Part shown: positions 1 to 8,418 of the stretch, piece by piece
How positions within the stretch are numbered: position 1 is the first letter of the stretch
Layout of the letters: every line of letters starts with the position of its first letter
NCBI GenBank assembly: GCA_902496945.1
Contig: CABVDE010000003.1
Span: forward strand, 14,833-78,832
Source: an uncultured Collinsella sp.
GTDB taxonomy: Bacteria; Actinomycetota; Coriobacteriia; Coriobacteriales; Coriobacteriaceae
Direction of reading: 5' to 3'
Length of the DNA: 64,000 nucleotides
Translations under genes and position numbers: made by a program
The notes under the pieces: model-generated
Database searches by the model: none
Told to the model about the DNA's origin: nothing
Seen by the model: the letters and a program-made list of their open reading frames with translations, nothing else

Positions 1-163
1 GATTGTCTCGCGTTCGGCCATCATGCAGGACCTGTGGGACTCCGATGCCTTTGTGGACGACAACACGCTTACCGTCAACATCAACCGCCTGCGCACTACG
101 CTCGAAAAAATCGGCATCAAGGGATATTTGACCACGCACCGCGGACAGGGCTATTCGGTCTAG
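1..163 (+). CDS. Response regulator, C-terminal end only (OmpR/BceR type)
   Basis: Only the last 53 codons are inside the window, read from base 2 to a TAG at 161-163. The peptide carries the winged-helix recognition region typical of OmpR-family DNA-binding domains (FVDDNTLTVNINRLRTTL) followed by the C-terminal hairpin (TTHRGQGYSV). FVDDNTLTVNINRLR is the form seen in BceR/GraR/VraR-like regulators of antimicrobial-peptide stress. The histidine kinase gene begins at the very next base, so the two are cotranscribed and probably translationally coupled. The receiver domain lies outside the window. Confidence 0.9.
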   Translation, partial: IVSRSAIMQDLWDSDAFVDDNTLTVNINRLRTTLEKIGIKGYLTTHRGQGYSV

Positions 164-1216
164 GTGCCGGTTATGTCGTTTGCCAAGCTCTTTAAAGATG
201 CGCTGCTTTCCGTCGCCGTGTGGATGTGCGGCGTCCTGCTGAGCTGCTTTGTGCTGACGGTTGCGGGCGCCCCCGTTTCCATCGTGATCGTGGCGGTCGG
301 CGTGTCCTTTGTCTTTGGCATGCTCGGCATTGTGATCGAGTATGCGCGCCGTCGCCGTTTTTTGCGCCAGCTGGAGCGCGCGGCCGAGGAGCTTGAGAGC
401 CCCGCATGGGTGCAGGAGATGGTGCAGCGCCCGACGTATGCCGAGGGTGAGCTCGAATACGAGGTCTTGCGGCGCGTAGGCAAGGCCGCCTGCGATGAGG
501 TGGCGGAAGGCCGGCGCCAGACCGATGACTACCGCGACTATATCGAGAGCTGGGTCCACGAGGCAAAACTGCCCTTGGCGGCGGCTCATCTGATTCTGGA
601 AAACCTGGACGGCAGTGAAGACGACCTGTCGCGCGTGGACGACCTGGGTCGAGAGCTGGCCCGCGTGGAGCGCTATATCGATCAGGCGCTCTACTACGCG
701 CGCTCGGAAGTCGTAGAGCGCGACTACCTGATTCGCCGCTGGGATCTCAAGACCCTGGTAACGGGTGCGATTAAGGCCAACGCACGCGAGCTCATCGCGG
801 CACACGTGGCACCGGTGTGCGAGGACCTCGACTACGAAGTCTTTACCGACGAGAAATGGCTCGAGTTTATCTTGGGCCAGCTCATCCAGAACAGCATTAA
901 ATATGCGCGTGAGGACGGCGCGAAGATCACGTTTTCGGGTGCGCTGCTGGATGAGGGTCTGGCGAGCGAGCGCATTGAGCTTACCGTTGCGGACAACGGC
1001 TGCGGCGTGAGCGCGGCCGACTTGCCGCGCGTGTTCGAGAAGGGTTTTACCGGCGACAACGGCCGCACCACCAAGCGCGCAACGGGCATCGGCCTCTACC
1101 TGGTGGCCCGTCTATGCTCCAAGATGGGCATCGACGTCACCGCAGCCTCGGAGCCGGGCGAAGGCTTCGTCGTAACCTTCGCCTTCTCGACCAACAAATT
1201 CCAATACTTCGAGTAG
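164..1216 (+). CDS. Sensor histidine kinase, Bce/Gra-like intramembrane-sensing type
   Basis: A 350-aa kinase that autophosphorylates on histidine and should pass the phosphate to the regulator encoded just upstream. Two hydrophobic segments (about residues 14-35 and 37-58) are joined by almost no extracellular loop, the layout of BceS/GraS kinases that sense through a partner transporter. The H-box is at residues 129-138 (SWVHEAKLPL, His132), the N-box is QLIQNSIKYAR, and the ATP lid has DNGCGVSAADLPRVFEKGF and ATGIGLYL. The GTG at 164 directly abuts the regulator's stop codon; an in-frame ATG at 173 is the alternative start. No BceAB-type ABC transporter follows; hipBA does instead. Confidence 0.9.
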   Translation: MPVMSFAKLFKDALLSVAVWMCGVLLSCFVLTVAGAPVSIVIVAVGVSFVFGMLGIVIEYARRRRFLRQLERAAEELESPAWVQEMVQRPTYAEGELEYEVLRRVGKAACDEVAEGRRQTDDYRDYIESWVHEAKLPLAAAHLILENLDGSEDDLSRVDDLGRELARVERYIDQALYYARSEVVERDYLIRRWDLKTLVTGAIKANARELIAAHVAPVCEDLDYEVFTDEKWLEFILGQLIQNSIKYAREDGAKITFSGALLDEGLASERIELTVADNGCGVSAADLPRVFEKGFTGDNGRTTKRATGIGLYLVARLCSKMGIDVTAASEPGEGFVVTFAFSTNKFQYFE

Positions 1217-1279
1217 TCAGGCCGCGCGGCGCGATCGACGGAATCTTCCCATTTGGGAATAAATCGGCCATCTCAGCAG

Positions 1280-1380
1280 CTATATTCCCGAACGCGACAT
1301 TGCTATTTTAACCGATACTATATTCCCGTACAGGAACATAGCTCTTCAGTTTTATACTATGTTCATGAACGGGAATATAG
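1280..1380. promoter_or_regulatory. Operator array upstream of hipBA (three related sites)
   Basis: Two 24-bp near-palindromes lie at 1318-1341 and 1357-1380, 39 bp apart. Each has ends of the form CTATRTTC...GAAYATAG. The second is almost the exact reverse complement of the first (22 of 24 bases). A third, degenerate copy begins at 1280 (CTATATTCCCG), 38 bp upstream of the first. The last site ends just before the Shine-Dalgarno AAGGAG (1383-1388) of hipB. HipB-type antitoxins repress their own operon through several such sites, so this is the likely autoregulatory region. The rest of 1217-1392 shows nothing else. Confidence 0.75.
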
Positions 1381-1392
1381 CTAAGGAGCGAC

Positions 1393-1683
1393 ATGAGAAC
1401 GGTGACAACGACTAAGGTGCTCGATGGGCGTATCAAACTCAAGCCGTCAGAAAATACTTTCTCGGAGCGCATGGTTTTCGATCCGGGCGAGATGGGGAAA
1501 GCCCTTAGGCTTAGAAGACGTGAGCTTGGTTTGACCCAGCGAGATGTCGCGTCTATGACGGGTCGCAGCCTTCGTGTGATCGGCGATATCGAGCGGGGGC
1601 GGACAACGGTCGAGATCGGTGTCATCTTCGACTACGCCTCCATCGTGGATATCGACTTTCTTCTGAAGGTGAGGGGAAAATAA
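1393..1683 (+). CDS. hipB: HipB-like antitoxin, XRE-family DNA-binding protein
   Basis: A 96-aa protein with an XRE helix-turn-helix in its second half (GKALRLRRRELGLTQRDVASMTGRSLRVIGDIERGRTT). The first 35 residues are charged and may form the dimer strand seen in HipB proteins. The start is an ATG preceded by AAGGAG. Its TAA overlaps the ATG of hipA by one base, so the pair is translationally coupled. It should bind and neutralise HipA and repress the operon through the palindromes just upstream. The assignment rests on HTH type and context. Confidence 0.85.
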   Translation: MRTVTTTKVLDGRIKLKPSENTFSERMVFDPGEMGKALRLRRRELGLTQRDVASMTGRSLRVIGDIERGRTTVEIGVIFDYASIVDIDFLLKVRGK

Positions 1684-2975
1684 TGGGTGGCATGCTGTTC
1701 GTTCATCGTGAGTTTAAAGGGTCCTACCAGCTGGTTGGCATATTGGATGAAAACGCAGGGATCCCGATATTCACTTACGTCCCCGAATATCTCGAGAACG
1801 CTGACGCGGCCCCGATTTCATCATCCTTGCCGTTGGTGGCCGAGGCATTCAGTCCGGACGTAACGAGCTCCTTTTTTTCTGGCATCATTCCGGAAGGACA
1901 GCTCAACAGAGATCTTGAGAAAAAGGCGCGAGCAGAGCGCGGCGACTACTTTAAGGTTCTCGATTTGGTTCGAGATGAACCTGTTGGCGCTCTTGTTTTG
2001 ACGCGAGAGCCTTCGACCGACGGTCTCGAAATGGGCTATGAGGGGATAAGTGAGGGGCAGCTGGGCAGGCTGGCGTACGCGCCGGCGGCGGTAGCTTTTG
2101 ATCTGGCCCTTGAGAGCCGAATCTCTCTTGCAGGCGCCCAGGCGAAAATCGGTCTGTACCATACAGGTGATGACCCATGCAGCGGATGGTATCTACCCCA
2201 CGGGGCGGCCCCATCGACGCATATCCTCAAAGCGGGGTCGAAGGCGTTCCCGGGTGAGACGGTTTGTGAAGCGATGTGCGTGAGAGCCGCTTCGCTGATG
2301 GACCTATCGGCCGAAGAGTGTTTTCTTATCCGAGTTGAAGATGCCGAGCCAATTATCGCTGTGAAGCGCTTTGACCGAGTAATGCCTGATGCCGGACGCT
2401 CGGTTGACGGATTGGCAATTCCATACCGTTTGCACCAGGAAGATGTTTGTCAGGCCAAGGGCATCTCGCGTGAGCTTAAATATGAGCCGACGGGCGTCAA
2501 TTACCTGGGACTTATCGTCGATGCGGTGCGAAGGGCGTCGACGAATCAAATGGAGGACAGGTTCCTTGTCGGCTATAACCAGCTGTTCGACTATGCCGTA
2601 GGAAACTGCGACAACCATCTTAAAAATTGGTCGCTCGTGTGGGACGAGGACTGGAAACAAGTGAGGTTGGCGCCGCTTTACGACGTGCTGTGCACAACGG
2701 TATATCCCAACCTCGTTCGGGAAATGGGTGTTTCGTTTGGTGGAAGCCGAAAGATCGATGGCGTAATGCGCGAGTCAGTGATGGAGCAAATGTCTGAGGC
2801 GGGATTGCCCCGGGGGATCGTCACCGGAATGATTGACGACACCAGAAATGAGGTGCCGGACGCACTGAGAGATGCAGCGCGTGGCCTCAAGGAAGAAGGT
2901 TTCCCCGAGGCAGAAGCAATGTTCGATAAGATCATTCCAGAAGTAATTACGCGCCTAAACAGAATTGCCCCATAA
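1683..2975 (+). CDS. hipA: HipA-like serine/threonine kinase toxin
   Basis: A 430-aa kinase of the HipA family. The best-studied member phosphorylates glutamyl-tRNA synthetase and drives persistence. Visible motifs are ISLAGAQAKIGL (residues 147-158, including Ser148 at the position of the autophosphorylated serine), AVKRFDR (226-232), RLHQEDVCQAKG (249-260), the catalytic loop GNCDNHLKNW (Asp310, Asn315) and the metal-binding PLYDV (Asp334). Spacing closely matches E. coli HipA and length is typical, so the protein looks intact. It forms an operon with hipB and ends in a hairpin at about 3005. The target in this organism is unknown. Confidence 0.9.
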   Translation: MGGMLFVHREFKGSYQLVGILDENAGIPIFTYVPEYLENADAAPISSSLPLVAEAFSPDVTSSFFSGIIPEGQLNRDLEKKARAERGDYFKVLDLVRDEPVGALVLTREPSTDGLEMGYEGISEGQLGRLAYAPAAVAFDLALESRISLAGAQAKIGLYHTGDDPCSGWYLPHGAAPSTHILKAGSKAFPGETVCEAMCVRAASLMDLSAEECFLIRVEDAEPIIAVKRFDRVMPDAGRSVDGLAIPYRLHQEDVCQAKGISRELKYEPTGVNYLGLIVDAVRRASTNQMEDRFLVGYNQLFDYAVGNCDNHLKNWSLVWDEDWKQVRLAPLYDVLCTTVYPNLVREMGVSFGGSRKIDGVMRESVMEQMSEAGLPRGIVTGMIDDTRNEVPDALRDAARGLKEEGFPEAEAMFDKIIPEVITRLNRIAP

Positions 2976-3004
2976 CAAAAACGTGCCGTCCCACCCAAAC
3001 AAAA

Positions 3005-3036
3005 CGTACCGCCCAAAAGGGCGGCACGCCATCTTT
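3005..3036 (+). terminator. Terminator-like hairpin after hipA
   Basis: CGTACCGCCC (3005-3014) pairs with GGGCGGCACG (3019-3028) around an AAAA loop, with one mismatch. Only a weak T-rich run follows (ATCTTTAT). Confidence 0.5.
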
Positions 3037-3070
3037 ATATCAGTCAACTCGCTGAAGTATGGTGACGAAG

Positions 3071-3160
3071 GCGCAAGGCCGGGAGGGGTTATCTAAGCCG
3101 ACATCCCGCAGCCGCGAAGCGGCGAGGACGTCGGCTTAGATAACCCCGCAGGCCTTGCGC
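3071..3160. repeat. Long inverted repeat between convergent hipA and usp
   Basis: A 90-bp imperfect palindrome. GCGCAAGGCC and GGTTATCTAAGCCGAC on the left are mirrored by GTCGGCTTAGATAACC and GGCCTTGCGC on the right, around a GC-rich centre. It lies between two converging genes, ending 15 bp from the usp stop codon, and could act as a bidirectional terminator. Its arms are much longer than a terminator needs, so it may instead be a palindromic repeat element. Confidence 0.7.
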
Positions 3161-3174
3161 TGACGGGAAGGAAC

Positions 3175-3612
3175 CTACTTCACGACCAAAATGTCGCAGT
3201 CCGTGTTGCGCAGCAGGAACGTCGAAATCGAACCCAGGAGCGCATACTTGATCGAGGACAGGCCGCGGGCGCCGCAGAGCACTAAGTCGGGCTTGACCAC
3301 GTCGAGCATTTCGTCCTTGAGCGTCTCGCGAATGCGGCCGGCGCGAATCATGACCTCGACCTCGGGAATATCGGGATTTGCCTTGGCTTCTTCGAGCTGC
3401 TTGACAATGGAGTTGTTAAAAGCCTCTTCCAAGCCGTTGACCAGGTCGACCGGGTAGGAGCCGGCGCTTTCGAGCGCCGTGGAATCGATAACGTGGCCGA
3501 TAATCAGCTTGGCGCCGTTGTTCGCGGCGACCTTGATGGCGCGTGCGAGCACAAAATCCTGCTGCTCAGTACCGTCGAGTGAAACAAATACCTTGGTGTA
3601 GCCCTCGTTCAT
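3175..3612 (-). CDS. Universal stress protein, UspA family
   Basis: A 145-aa single-domain UspA protein. The start MNEGYTKVFVSLDGTEQQDF gives the first strand and ligand loop. The C-terminus has GARGLSSIKYALLGSIST, the G-X2-G-X9-G-S/T pattern of ATP-binding Usp proteins, followed by the last strand CDILVVK. A GGAGG-like site lies just upstream of the start. It is transcribed divergently from uppP. Members bind ATP and support survival under starvation or stress; the exact role here cannot be read from sequence. Confidence 0.9.
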   Translation of the reverse strand: MNEGYTKVFVSLDGTEQQDFVLARAIKVAANNGAKLIIGHVIDSTALESAGSYPVDLVNGLEEAFNNSIVKQLEEAKANPDIPEVEVMIRAGRIRETLKDEMLDVVKPDLVLCGARGLSSIKYALLGSISTFLLRNTDCDILVVK

Positions 3613-3859
3613 GGTTTCCTCCTTGGTCTATCGCACGGGCGTGGGGCTCGTGCGTCGGGCGGGCGCGGGTGCGTTGGCCGCCGGACACTTTATCTTATTG
3701 CAGTTATACCCAAGGATTTCGGTTTGACTGCTGTCAATTCTGTGAACGGGCGAGTTTTTTGGTAAGGGTAGGCATGGGCGCGCCCGAACGGTTGATAATG
3801 GGAGATTGCCCGCACCGTCCGCAGAACAATATCGTCGGGTGTCTAACGAGGAGGTCCCT

Positions 3860-4840
3860 TTGGATATCATCGAGCTTCTAAAATCTGCCTTCATGGGTCT
3901 GGTTGAGGGCATCACCGAATGGCTGCCCGTTTCGTCGACCGGTCACATGATCTTGGTGGACGAGTTCGTCAAGATGAACGTGAGCGAGACGTTCTGGAAC
4001 ATGTTCCTGGTCGTGATTCAGCTTGGCGCCATTCTGGCCGTCTGCGTGCTGTTTTTCCACGAGCTCAACCCGTTCTCGCCCAGCAAGGGTAAAGAGGGCC
4101 GCCGCGACACGTGGGTGCTGTGGGGCAAGATCGTGCTCGGCTGTATTCCCGCTGCGGCGATCGGCCTGCCACTCAACGACTGGATGGAGGAGCATTTCTA
4201 CAACGCTCCCGTCGTGGCGCTGGCGCTCATCGTGTACGGCGTGCTGTTTATCGTGATCGAGAACTGGCGCGCGAGCGAGCGCGAGGAAATGGCCGTTGCC
4301 GGTTCGTTTGGTTCGCGTGCTGTGGTGTCGGGTGGACGTCCCGCCGCTGCGCACTTTGCGGCGCCCGCCGCGGCTGCCGCTGAGGATGAGGGCGATGACG
4401 AGGATTTGGACTTTGGTTCCATCACCACGTTCGAGGACCTAAGTTGGAAGACCGCACTGGGCATCGGATGCTTCCAGGTGCTCTCGCTGATTCCGGGCAC
4501 GTCGCGCTCCGGTTCCACCATCATCGGCGGCCTGCTTTTGGGCTGCACGCGTTCGGTGGCGTCCAAGTTTACGTTCTTCCTGGCCATTCCCGTCATGTTT
4601 GGCGCGAGTGCGCTCAAGCTGGTCAAGTACTTCATCAAGGGCGGTACCTTTGGCGCCAACGAGATCGCCATCCTGGGCGTGGGCTGCGTTGTGGCCTTTG
4701 TGGTTTCGCTCATCGCCATTAAGTGGCTCATGGGCTTCGTCCGCCGTCACGACTTTAAGTGCTTTGGCGTCTACCGCATCATTCTGGGCATCGTGGTGCT
4801 CGCGTACTTCTTCGTCCTGGAGCCTATGCTCGGCCTGTAA
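3860..4840 (+). CDS. uppP: Undecaprenyl-diphosphatase (UppP/BacA)
   Basis: Integral membrane phosphatase that recycles undecaprenyl pyrophosphate to the monophosphate carrier for peptidoglycan synthesis; overexpression gives bacitracin resistance. The two signature motifs are EGITEWLPVSSTGH (residues 16-29) and PGTSRSGST (about 212-220). The start is taken as the TTG at 3860, which has a perfect AGGAGG five bases upstream; the longer in-frame reading from 3806 has no such site. The protein is 326 aa against a usual 265-290. The excess is a cytoplasmic Ala-rich then acidic loop (about residues 137-190) inserted before the second motif. Confidence 0.93.
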   Translation: MDIIELLKSAFMGLVEGITEWLPVSSTGHMILVDEFVKMNVSETFWNMFLVVIQLGAILAVCVLFFHELNPFSPSKGKEGRRDTWVLWGKIVLGCIPAAAIGLPLNDWMEEHFYNAPVVALALIVYGVLFIVIENWRASEREEMAVAGSFGSRAVVSGGRPAAAHFAAPAAAAAEDEGDDEDLDFGSITTFEDLSWKTALGIGCFQVLSLIPGTSRSGSTIIGGLLLGCTRSVASKFTFFLAIPVMFGASALKLVKYFIKGGTFGANEIAILGVGCVVAFVVSLIAIKWLMGFVRRHDFKCFGVYRIILGIVVLAYFFVLEPMLGL

Positions 4841-4855
4841 CTTGGTTGACGCTGC

Positions 4856-4955
4856 GCGGCGGCCAGAACGACAACTTGTCATTCAAAGAGGGCGGCATGA
4901 CCAAAAGGTCTATGCCGCCCTCTTTTCATGTCAATTTGTTCGTTCTGGCCGCCGC
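4856..4955. repeat. Nested 100-bp palindrome containing the uppP terminator
   Basis: An outer 16-bp perfect arm GCGGCGGCCAGAACGA (4856-4871) is mirrored at 4940-4955. The partly complementary flanks enclose the inner terminator stem at 4887-4923. The whole segment could fold as one long hairpin. Confidence 0.75.
4887..4926 (+). terminator. Intrinsic terminator of uppP
   Basis: AGAGGGCGGCAT (4887-4898) pairs with ATGCCGCCCTCT (4912-4923), followed by TTTT. The loop GACCAAAAGGTCT can itself pair. The same GCATGACC-loop-GGTCTATGC module recurs after the helicase gene at 8137. Confidence 0.85.
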
Positions 4956-4990
4956 TCGCTGCTGCTGCCATGACATCGGTGGCTCCCTGA

Positions 4991-5057
4991 TTGGTGCATT
5001 GGGGTCAGGTTGCTTTGCAGCAACATGGTGCAGATTAACCTGACCCTATTACACCAA
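4991..5057. repeat. Palindromic intergenic repeat, TTTGCA-ACATGGTGCA core
   Basis: TTGGTGCATTGGGGTCAGGTT (4991-5011) is largely mirrored by the segment at 5037-5057, which includes AACCTGACCC. The core CTTTGCAGCAACATGGTGCA recurs with one change near 10970, so this is a dispersed element and not gene-specific. Confidence 0.65.
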
Positions 5058-5196
5058 ATCCGCTGGGGCGGGCCTGACGGCGGCGCACGGAGTCGTGGTG
5101 TGATTTACGTCGGTGTCCGCGCGGCTCGGTATACTGGTACGGCTCAAACTATGGCGCCGCCCGCAGGCGCGCCGTCCGTCAGATGAGGAGTCGCCC

Positions 5197-8097
5197 ATGA
5201 CCCAGCCCCTGCCCTGGGAAAAGAACGCCGCGGTACCCGTGCCGCCCGCGCCGGAGCCCGTGCCGCTCGATGCGTACACCGCTCCCGCCGCGCCGGAACC
5301 CGAGCTCGTCCCGCTCGACATCTACGACGCCCCCGCGCCGGCGCCCAAGCCCGTCAAGCCACTCGTCGACATTGACAGCCTCAACCCCGCCCAGCGCGAG
5401 GCCGTCCTGACGACCGAGGGTCCGTTGCTGGTCCTTGCCGGCGCCGGCTCGGGCAAGACCCGCGTCCTGACCTTCCGCATCGCGCATATGCTCGGTGACC
5501 TGGACGTTAAACCCTGGCAGGTCCTGGCCATCACGTTTACCAACAAGGCCGCGGCCGAGATGCGCGAGCGTCTGGCGGCGCTCATTCCCAATGGCACCCG
5601 CGGCATGTGGGTGTGCACCTTCCATGCCATGTGCGTGCGCATGCTGCGCGAGGATGCCGACCTGCTGGGTTACACCGGCCAGTTCACCATCTACGATGAC
5701 GATGACTCAAAGCGCATGGTGCGCGACATTATGCAGGCGCTCGGTATCGAGCAAAAGCAGTTCCCCATTAACATGATCCGCAGCAAGATCAGCTCGGCCA
5801 AAAACGCCATGATCGGGCCTGAGGACATGCTCAAGTCTGCCGACAGCCCCAACGATAAAAAAGCCGCTCAGGTCTATATGGAGCTGGAGCGCCGCCTGCG
5901 CGCCGCCAACGCCATGGACTTCGATGACCTGCTCGTGCGCACGCTCGAGCTGCTGCGCACCCGCCCCGAGGTGCTCGACAAGTACCAGGAGCGCTTCCGC
6001 TACATTAGCGTCGACGAGTATCAGGACACCAACCACGTCCAGTACGAGATCGCCAACCTGCTGGCCGCCAAGTACCAAAACCTCATGGTCGTGGGCGACG
6101 ACGACCAGTCCATTTACAGCTGGCGCGGCGCCGACATCACCAACATCCTGGACTTCGAGAAGGACTTTAAAAACTGCAAGACCGTCAAGCTGGAGCAGAA
6201 CTACCGCTCCACGGGTCACATTCTGAGCGCCGCCAACGCCGTGGTGCGCCATAACTCGCAGCGCAAGGACAAGCGCCTGTTCACGGCCGAGGGCGACGGC
6301 GAGAAAATCCAAGCCTTCCAGGCGAGCGACGAACGCGACGAGGGCCGTTGGATTGCCGGCGAGATCGAGAAGCTGCACTCCAAGGGCACAAGCTACGATG
6401 ACATCGCCGTGTTCTACCGCACCAACGCCCAGTCGCGCATTCTCGAAGATATGTTCCTGCGCGCGGGCGTGCCCTACAAGATCGTCGGCGGCACGCGATT
6501 CTTCGACCGCGCCGAGATTCGCGACGTCATGGCCTACCTCAAGATGATCGTGAACCCTGCCGACGAGATGAGCGTTAAGCGCGTCATCAACACGCCGCGC
6601 CGCGGTATCGGTTCCACCTCGATTCAAAAAATTGAGCAGCTGGCGCGCGACAACCGCTGCTCGTTCTTCCAGGCCTGCGAGATCGCGTGCGCCGAGACGG
6701 GCATGTTTAGCGCCAAGGTGCGCAACGGCCTGTCGAGCTTTGTGGCGCTGGTGCGCGAGGGCCGTCGCATGGATGGCGAGCTCAAGGACGTTGTCGAGAT
6801 GATTGTCGACAAGACGGGCCTGCTGCAGGCATTCCGCGCCGAGGGTACCATGGAGTCCGAGAGCCGCGCCGAGAACATCCAGGAATTCCTGGGCGTTGCG
6901 GCCGAATTTGAAGAGACGCACGAGGATATCGAGGGCACGCTCGAGAGCTTGGAAGAGCTGCGCGCGGCTGGCGTTGCCGATGTGCCTGCCGGCGCTGAGT
7001 CCGAGCCCGTTGTGGTGAGCGCGCCTGCGCCCGAGCCGGGACCGTCCGTGCCCGCGTCCTCGTGTGAGGCGCTGGTCGGCGCGCGTGATGCCGCGGGCTC
7101 CAATCCGCTCGATAGCCTGGCCGCTCCGTCGCTCTCTCCGCAGGATGCCCTGGCCGCCGCCATCGCGGGTAACGCGTATGCCGCGCCGACTGAGCTGCCG
7201 GCGGGTGCCGTGCATGCCGACGAGATCGAGCGCACCTACGGTCCGCTCACCTGTAAGGCGCTGCCAGCACTCATGGAGTGGCTGGCCCTGCGCTCCGACT
7301 TGGATTCCCTGGCCGGCGAGACGCATGCCATTACCATGATGACCATCCACTCCGCTAAGGGCCTGGAGTTCCCTGCGGTGTTCGTGGCCGGCATGGAGGA
7401 GGGCATCTTCCCGCACGTGCACGATTTTGGCGGCAGCGATGACCCGGGCAAGCTCGAGGAGGAGCGTCGCCTGGCCTACGTCGCCATCACGCGTGCCCGT
7501 AAGCGACTGTTCTTGACCTATGCGGCCACGCGTCGCACCTACGGCTCGACCTCTGCCAACCCGCGCTCGCGCTTCCTCAACGAGATTCCGTTTGAGGATA
7601 TCGAGTTTAGCGGTATCGGTTCTGCCGGTTTTGAGGGCACGGGCTGGGAGAAGCGCGGCGACCGTCGCGGCACCTTTGGCTCGGGCATGGGCTCGGATAT
7701 GTATGGCGGCAAGGTGTTCGGCTCGCATACGCGCTCGACCGGCGGTTCCGGTTCACGCGGCGGATCGAGCTTCGACGATTTCTTTGGCGGCAGCAGCTAC
7801 GGGACCGAGCGCCATCGTGGGGTCTCGCCCGACGCCGGCCGTGTTGCCTCGACCTTTGGCTCGGGCGCGCCGCGAGCCAAAAAGCCGTCGTCTAAGGTGT
7901 CGCCGACAGTGGAGCGCAAGGTCGATCGCGCCAGCGCATCGCAGGACTTTGCCGCGGGCGATACCGTGAGCCACAAGACCTTTGGCACGGGTACCGTGAT
8001 TTCGGTCGCTGGAGACATGATCGAGGTCCAATTCGAAAAGACCGGCCAGACCAAAAAGCTGATGAAGGGCTTCGCTCCTATAGTGAAACTGACCTAG
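5197..8097 (+). CDS. pcrA: ATP-dependent DNA helicase, PcrA/UvrD family
   Basis: Superfamily 1 3'-5' helicase for repair and for removing proteins from DNA. Visible motifs: Walker A GAGSGKT (about residues 82-88), motif II DEYQDTN, motif III GDDDQSIYSWRGAD, motif IV LEQNYRST, VAGMEEGIFPH and motif VI LAYVAITRARKRL. The C-terminal DTVSHKTFGTGTVISVAGDMIEVQF is the Tudor-like PcrA domain that contacts RNA polymerase. The ATG at 5197 has GAGGAG upstream; the longer frame from 5113 lacks one. At 966 aa it is longer than usual (about 720-780). The excess is a Pro/Ala-rich N-terminus and an Ala/Pro-rich insertion of about 100 residues in domain 2. Confidence 0.95.
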   Translation: MTQPLPWEKNAAVPVPPAPEPVPLDAYTAPAAPEPELVPLDIYDAPAPAPKPVKPLVDIDSLNPAQREAVLTTEGPLLVLAGAGSGKTRVLTFRIAHMLGDLDVKPWQVLAITFTNKAAAEMRERLAALIPNGTRGMWVCTFHAMCVRMLREDADLLGYTGQFTIYDDDDSKRMVRDIMQALGIEQKQFPINMIRSKISSAKNAMIGPEDMLKSADSPNDKKAAQVYMELERRLRAANAMDFDDLLVRTLELLRTRPEVLDKYQERFRYISVDEYQDTNHVQYEIANLLAAKYQNLMVVGDDDQSIYSWRGADITNILDFEKDFKNCKTVKLEQNYRSTGHILSAANAVVRHNSQRKDKRLFTAEGDGEKIQAFQASDERDEGRWIAGEIEKLHSKGTSYDDIAVFYRTNAQSRILEDMFLRAGVPYKIVGGTRFFDRAEIRDVMAYLKMIVNPADEMSVKRVINTPRRGIGSTSIQKIEQLARDNRCSFFQACEIACAETGMFSAKVRNGLSSFVALVREGRRMDGELKDVVEMIVDKTGLLQAFRAEGTMESESRAENIQEFLGVAAEFEETHEDIEGTLESLEELRAAGVADVPAGAESEPVVVSAPAPEPGPSVPASSCEALVGARDAAGSNPLDSLAAPSLSPQDALAAAIAGNAYAAPTELPAGAVHADEIERTYGPLTCKALPALMEWLALRSDLDSLAGETHAITMMTIHSAKGLEFPAVFVAGMEEGIFPHVHDFGGSDDPGKLEEERRLAYVAITRARKRLFLTYAATRRTYGSTSANPRSRFLNEIPFEDIEFSGIGSAGFEGTGWEKRGDRRGTFGSGMGSDMYGGKVFGSHTRSTGGSGSRGGSSFDDFFGGSSYGTERHRGVSPDAGRVASTFGSGAPRAKKPSSKVSPTVERKVDRASASQDFAAGDTVSHKTFGTGTVISVAGDMIEVQFEKTGQTKKLMKGFAPIVKLT

Positions 8098-8136
8098 GCG
8101 GCTTTCCCAGGCACGGCACCTCGGCCTTCAATCGTC

Positions 8137-8168
8137 GGGCATGACCTCAAGGTCTATGCCCTCCTCTT
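8137..8168 (+). terminator. Intrinsic terminator of pcrA
   Basis: GGGCATGACC (8137-8146) pairs with GGTCTATGCCC (8151-8161), followed by TCCTCTTT. It is closely related in sequence to the uppP terminator. Confidence 0.75.
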
Positions 8169-8418
8169 TCAGGCCGATCTGCCGCGCCTGGAAAACCCGT
8201 ACATCCGGCTAGGCGGGCGTATAGGGCAACATCGCCTGCTCGGACAGTCCTGCTCGCACGGAGAGCACATTAAGTGCTCTCCGGCTCGTGCGGAACTCGC
8301 GATCGACGTTGTCCCCCGCGCCCGCCCGGGACCTTGGGTAACGTTGCTGTCGAGCGTTGCTTCGCCGCTCAGCTTTTTGGTCTGGAGAGCCGGGTGGGCT
8401 GAATGCTCAGACATGGCA

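Noticed and set aside
4991..5057. 4.5S/SRP RNA
   Set aside because: GGGTCAGGTT/AACCTGACCC looks superficially similar, but the invariant GGAAGGAAGCAGCC-type loop of domain IV is missing and a second copy exists at 10970.
5707..7728. 673-aa open frame on the minus strand inside pcrA
   Set aside because: It is antisense to a helicase with all motifs in place; its composition (His/Arg/Leu-rich) is that of a GC-rich shadow frame.
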